A DNA stretch of 64,000 nt, from positions 8,845,089 to 8,909,088 of the forward strand of contig VZDJ01000219.1 in assembly GCA_008694505.1 (NCBI GenBank), read 5' to 3'. Below, in pieces: positions 59,720 to 64,000 of this stretch; positions within the stretch are counted from its first letter, which is position 1; the number at the start of each line of letters is the position of its first letter. The DNA is from Cyanoderma ruficeps (Eukaryota > Chordata > Aves > Passeriformes > Timaliidae). A model generated the notes under the pieces. The model made no database searches and had not been told where the DNA came from. It saw nothing but the letters and a program-made list of their open reading frames with translations. The position numbers were made by a program, and so were the translations under genes.

Positions 59720-62700
59720 CTGTAGAAAAGATACAAGGAGAACAACTACTAACAAAGAAGAAAAAAAAACTGGGAAAAGGCAACAACCAGTAGAAAAGGA
59801 GGCTTTCTGAATTTCCTTAACATAGCACAAGCTTCAAAGAGGGAGCGATGCTGAGCTGTTCAGCCCCATCTGCCACATGTGACAGTCCGAGGAGACACCT
59901 GGAGCTTGGGAATGCAAAGGCAGCCGGCTCCTCCGCACCAAACACGGTGCTTGTGTGACATTTGGGCAGCGCGGGAAATGACCTCCCCTTTCCTGGAGCC
60001 CTCACGGTCTCTGCCTGAGCCTGACCCTTTGTGAAAGCAGTGCGTGGTGTCCTGGGCTCGGCGCCTGCCCAGCTGGTGGCTGTGTCCCCGGGCAGGGCCG
60101 GCGTGGGGCTGGCGGGGCTGTGCTGCCCTGGTGCAGCGGCCGGCAGCGCGACCTTCCCGGGCGAGGAAGTGATCCGCAGCGCAGTGGTATGCAGATGTCA
60201 TCCTGCAGCCATCCCGGCCGGCAGATAAACACATGAGCTGAGCTTTCCAGGGCTGCCACCCCACTGCCGCCCGACTGCTGCAAGCACAAATATTGACAGG
60301 AAGAAAACCACCCAAAAATAATCATTTTGAAATGTTACACTAAACTCCATGCAGAGCCAGTGTAGAATCAGCAGTGACATAGATTGACTAAATGGGATGA
60401 AGACAAAATTGGAAGACAAAGAATTGTGAGGCTGCTTGGTGGCCTCAGTGACAGATGATTTATTCTGTACTATCAGCCCCTGCCTGCCCTGAGGGTTTTA
60501 TGCCTCATGGGATGCTCTGAATAGAGACTGGTTCCTAGTGTCTCGAAGGCATGGTGTTGCCAGCATCTCCCCTCTGTAAATGTTCATCCAGCACATGGTC
60601 ATGATCAGCTTTATTCATGGAAATTGTCCCCTGGGTGAAAGGGGCTTTATAAGGGGGTGATGGGTCTCCATCTGGGAGACACTGGTCTGCCTCAGAGTCC
60701 TGCTAGGGGAGATTTTACAGCTTTGGTACACTGGAATCGGACCAAATGATCCCAGTGGCCTACACTTGGTTTTATTCACCTGTGTTTCAGCTAAACCACT
60801 GATTTCAAAGGAGTGTAGCATCAGGACATCCATTTGTCCAGCCTGAGATTCTTTCCTTCTGATACACAACCTCTAAAGAGACCCATCTAAAGGGACAAGT
60901 CAAAGATGAATTTGGAAATGATCATCACTTGGGGGTTCTGTTGTTCAGGTCATGTTGGGCCCAACCAAATCCAACCCAGTGCTCCCACAATTAAGTGCAT
61001 AAACCTTTAGTTTAATTTTTGATCTATAAAGCTTCTGCTTCAGTGATAGTCATGCTGTAAAGGCCTCTCCTCTGTGTGAAGCACTTTTTCTACAGTGTAG
61101 GTGAAACAACCCACACTCAAGAAACTGCACTGGTCAGTGCTCAGGAACACACAGATTGCCCAGAGAGTTCTTATCTTTATTTCCTGGGGTTTTTTGCTGC
61201 CACAGGATTGCTGACTTCTGAAATCACAGATTTGTTTCTTAGTGTGAACATATTCCTCATTCCTCTCCTGAACCCTGGGCATGTGGAGAAGGAGGAGCTG
61301 CACAACTGCCAGAGGTGAGAAACTGTGAGGTCCCCTTCAAACTCAGATGGCAGCCAAGAACTGATTTACTGGGCTGGTCCTGCTGCCAATGAGCTTGTGA
61401 TTCATGCACTAACTCCCCTCTCTGACAACATCACAAATTTCCTTAAGACTGCCTTAATGGGTTGGATGGGAATAATTTAGAATCTTCTTCATTAATACAT
61501 GCTAAGCTTTATGAGATATGGGCTGTACATAGCCTATCTTACCCTGATGAGGCATTCTGTGTCTATAGTGCTGTCTGTAGCTGTAATAAAATACACACCT
61601 AACCAAACAGGTGGGAAGGAGACACATGTGGAGAGTTCATTTAAGAATGGAACTGCAGGTAAAATACAAAAGAACCCATTTTTCCAGGCAAGCACAAATA
61701 TTTTGTTCCTGGCAATTTCACCAAGCTCTTAACATGAGAAATGAGCTTGATGGATAAACCTGTGGTCTGATCATCCTGTCTCCAAACATCCCCAACACTT
61801 ACATCAGCCCTTCCAAGCTCTCCAGGGACAGTCTCACATTGCAGCCCAGTTCAGCAGGAACAGTCTTTATCTGAATGTTCTGCAGTGGCTGTGGTTACTA
61901 TATGGCTGGGTTTTCCTGACATGTCCCTTCTACTGCCTCAAAGCCTGTCCTGTCTGGAAAGGAAGATTCTGAGGTTATCTAGATGCTTGATAACCTTAAG
62001 AGGGGACAGCCTGATGGGACTGAGTATGAACATTTGCTGTGTAGCCATGTGCACAGCAGTGCTGTGAGCTGTTGGCAGGATCTATTGCACACATGCCATT
62101 CACAGGCACCATGAGTCCCACGGGCCCTGACAGTGTGGGATTTATTGCCCCTAACCTGCACCATGTGCACTCTCTGGCAAACAGGAGAGGAGCTCCTGAG
62201 CTAGAGAGGCTGAAAGTGAGAGAAGGTGGATCAGGGGCCAAAGTGACATTTATTGGATCACAAAGAAAATCAGTCCTTGCAAAAGCACTCCCAGCATTTA
62301 AGCTTGTGTGGTTGTACTCATTTTCAGTGCATCTAAGAAACTCTCTGCCTCCATCCTGATACAACCCTCTAGAGTGCCTGAACACCCCTGTCCAACTCAC
62401 AGATGTCTGAAATCCAGGCAGGCTCTGTCCTGTTTTAGGGTGGGCAGCATAGCCCATGGAAAGAGGAAGCAATTGCCCAAACAGACTTCAATTCCTCTCT
62501 AACAGCTGCCCAGCTTTTCTGATTTGCCCTGCATTTTTCTGTGCATAGTTGCAGAGGCAAAATTGGCTTTGCCCTGGGACTTCTGAAAAATGCATCTTAT
62601 ATGTCATGACCTGCCTGGCTCATGACAACTGCACCAACTAATAAATGGGGGCGGAAAGAGAAATAGCTCAGCCAACTGTTTCCAGGGGACAGAGTTCATT

Positions 62701-63373
62701 TATCTTGCTGGAGCCTGCTGTGAACAGTGGGGGAGACAATGGAGGAGAAACCCCTGGGACACAGAGATGCTGAGTATTGGCCCTGCAGCCATTCCCTAGG
62801 CTGAGGTTCCAGCCCCCAGCCTGGTGAACATCCCTCCTTTGCCAAAATACACCTCATAACCCTTCCTGCACGGGCAACCTGTACACAGTGTGGCAAGGAG
62901 CGTCTGGATCTGTCACTGTGGAGCAGCTCAGGCCAGCAGGTCTGGGAACAGGCTGCACATGGAGTGTTTGTACCATTCATCCTTTCCCTCTCAGTCTCAG
63001 CTTTATGAAACACTATCACCCCTGGCCACCAGCATCTCAGGGAGCCCCCAGCTGCCCAGAAGATAACTCCTGTGCATTTTTTAGTGGTGGAGCATCTCTG
63101 AGGCCAGGCTCTTCTTGAATTCCTGCATTCCAGCCTGGCTGGAGCGATGCCCCCAGGATGGGACATAATTGAATCCCAGGCACTGCTGTCATGGGCGGAT
63201 ATTGGTCCCCTGCACTTCCAGGGAACCAGCCCTTGGCCCCCTCCCCGAGGCTGCAGCAGCCACACTCTGCCCTGGGAGGCACATTGAGATGTTTAATCTT
63301 TCAGATATTATGTTGGTGCATTGGCTGCCCTGAGGCCCTCAGCCTGCAGGTGCACACCACTGGCAGCTCTTAC
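59720..63373 (-). other. FLT4 intron 3
   Basis: A 3.65 kb intron without a coding exon. A GC- and CpG-enriched island at about 59920-60235 stands out from its AT-richer surroundings. Nothing else was recognised. Confidence 0.8.
59920..60235. promoter_or_regulatory. CpG-rich block in FLT4 intron 3, possible enhancer
   Basis: About 300 bases clearly richer in CpG than their flanks (GGCCGGCGTGG, GCGGCCGGCAGCGCG, CCCGGGCGAGG). ETS-type GGAA/TTCC cores occur in AAATGACCTCCCCTTTCCTG, GACCTTCCCGGGCGAGGAAG and nearby. An ATGCAGAT octamer-like site follows. ETS factors drive endothelial enhancers, so an intronic regulatory element is plausible. This is inference only. Confidence 0.3.
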
Positions 63374-63645
63374 CTCTCACAAACACGTAGGTGCTGACTG
63401 CTGTGGTGCCCTCGATTTTGGCATCAATGTACTTGTAGTAGCAGCGGTAGTAACCTGTGTCGTTGGCCTGCGCCTCCGTCAGCACCAGCACTTTGCAGTA
63501 CGGCTTCGTGCCGGTCCCCTCGCAGTCCTCCTCCTGGATGGCCCGGCCACTGCTGGGGGCTGCTGAGGCCACCAACTCAGTCTCCTCCTTCCCAGCAGGA
63601 TCCACCTTGCCCCCTGGCCACGACCACTCCAAAGGGTGCTGGCCT
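63374..63645 (-). CDS. FLT4: FLT4 exon 3: most of Ig domain 1
   Basis: One base completing the arginine codon of exon 2 plus 90 codons and one base. It starts [12 protein letters not shown], then a variable acidic linker, [15 protein letters not shown], the sequon NDT, and [15 protein letters not shown] up to VFVR. Acceptor TCTAG|A and donor AG|GTAAGA. From memory the human exon has about nine fewer residues, the extra ones falling in the linker after the tryptophans. Domain 1 contributes to VEGF-C binding. Confidence 0.95.
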
Positions 63646-64000
63646 CTAGACATGGGCAAAAAGCAGAGTTAGCTTTGGGCTGGGCATGGTGAACGTGCTG
63701 GTGGTTTCATTGCTCTGTGTGACTCTGCGCACACCTGCACATGGCCCAGCTAGCCACCAGTCTGGGGCTGAGGCATGAAGGAATGGTCATCCTCCAAGGG
63801 AAAAAACAGGCACAAGAAAGTGGCAACCAGATTCCTTAAGTGCTGGGTAAGCAAAGGCTCATCCCCTTCCCCAGGCCACCTCTCTGGCCATGCTAGGCTG
63901 TAAGATGTCAGCCCACTCACAAGCAGCCCCCTCTGTCCCATGGCACTGTCCTACTGAATGCTAGGACAGGGAAACACACAGGGCCCTGAGGGAAAGGTTC
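63646..64000 (-). other. FLT4 intron 2 (partial)
   Basis: 355 bases from the exon 3 acceptor to the window edge. Exon 2 (the YSMTPP-like start of the mature protein) was not found here and must lie further right. Confidence 0.85.

Overview
This is vertebrate nuclear DNA, almost certainly from a bird. The evidence is two intron-containing vertebrate genes with short avian-style introns, several truncated CR1 LINE tails ending in the TTCTATGATTCT-type 3' end, and a CpG-rich promoter. I cannot name the species from sequence alone. There are two assembly gaps (51 N at 18418-18468 and 4 N at 59178-59181), both beside long poly-A runs.

Both genes are on the minus strand, so they read from high to low coordinates. 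RNF130 (Goliath-type PA-TM-RING E3 ubiquitin ligase) fills about 1-30.7 kb. Its CpG-island promoter and exon 1 lie at 29.6-30.7 kb, and exons 2, 3, 4 and 5 lie at 19.6-19.8, 6.4-6.6, 2.8-2.9 and 1.2-1.3 kb. The rest of the gene, including the second half of the RING, is beyond the left edge. FLT4 (VEGFR3, the VEGF-C/D receptor tyrosine kinase) fills 37.5 kb to the right edge. Exons 3 to 30 (numbered as in the human long form) were resolved to the base. All have GT-AG introns, and together they form one unbroken frame of 1325 residues ending in the long-isoform tail. Exons 1 and 2 are beyond the right edge.

The two genes stand head-to-tail: the 3' end of FLT4 faces the RNF130 promoter across about 7 kb. 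This gap holds the FLT4 3' UTR, a second small CpG island with a YY1-type site, a degenerate minisatellite of about 36 bp units, a dispersed short duplication and a CR1 fragment. No further protein-coding gene is supported there. In human 5q35.3, as I recall the map, several genes separate RNF130 from FLT4, so the adjacency is the main genomic oddity.

I found no bacterial, viral, CRISPR or clearly new multi-gene system. The observations most worth checking are the second CpG island with its repeat and overlapping proline-rich reading frames, tandem in-frame splice acceptors at FLT4 exon 11, a possible short FLT4 tail made by retaining intron 29, and a 174-codon sense-strand open frame inside FLT4 intron 18.
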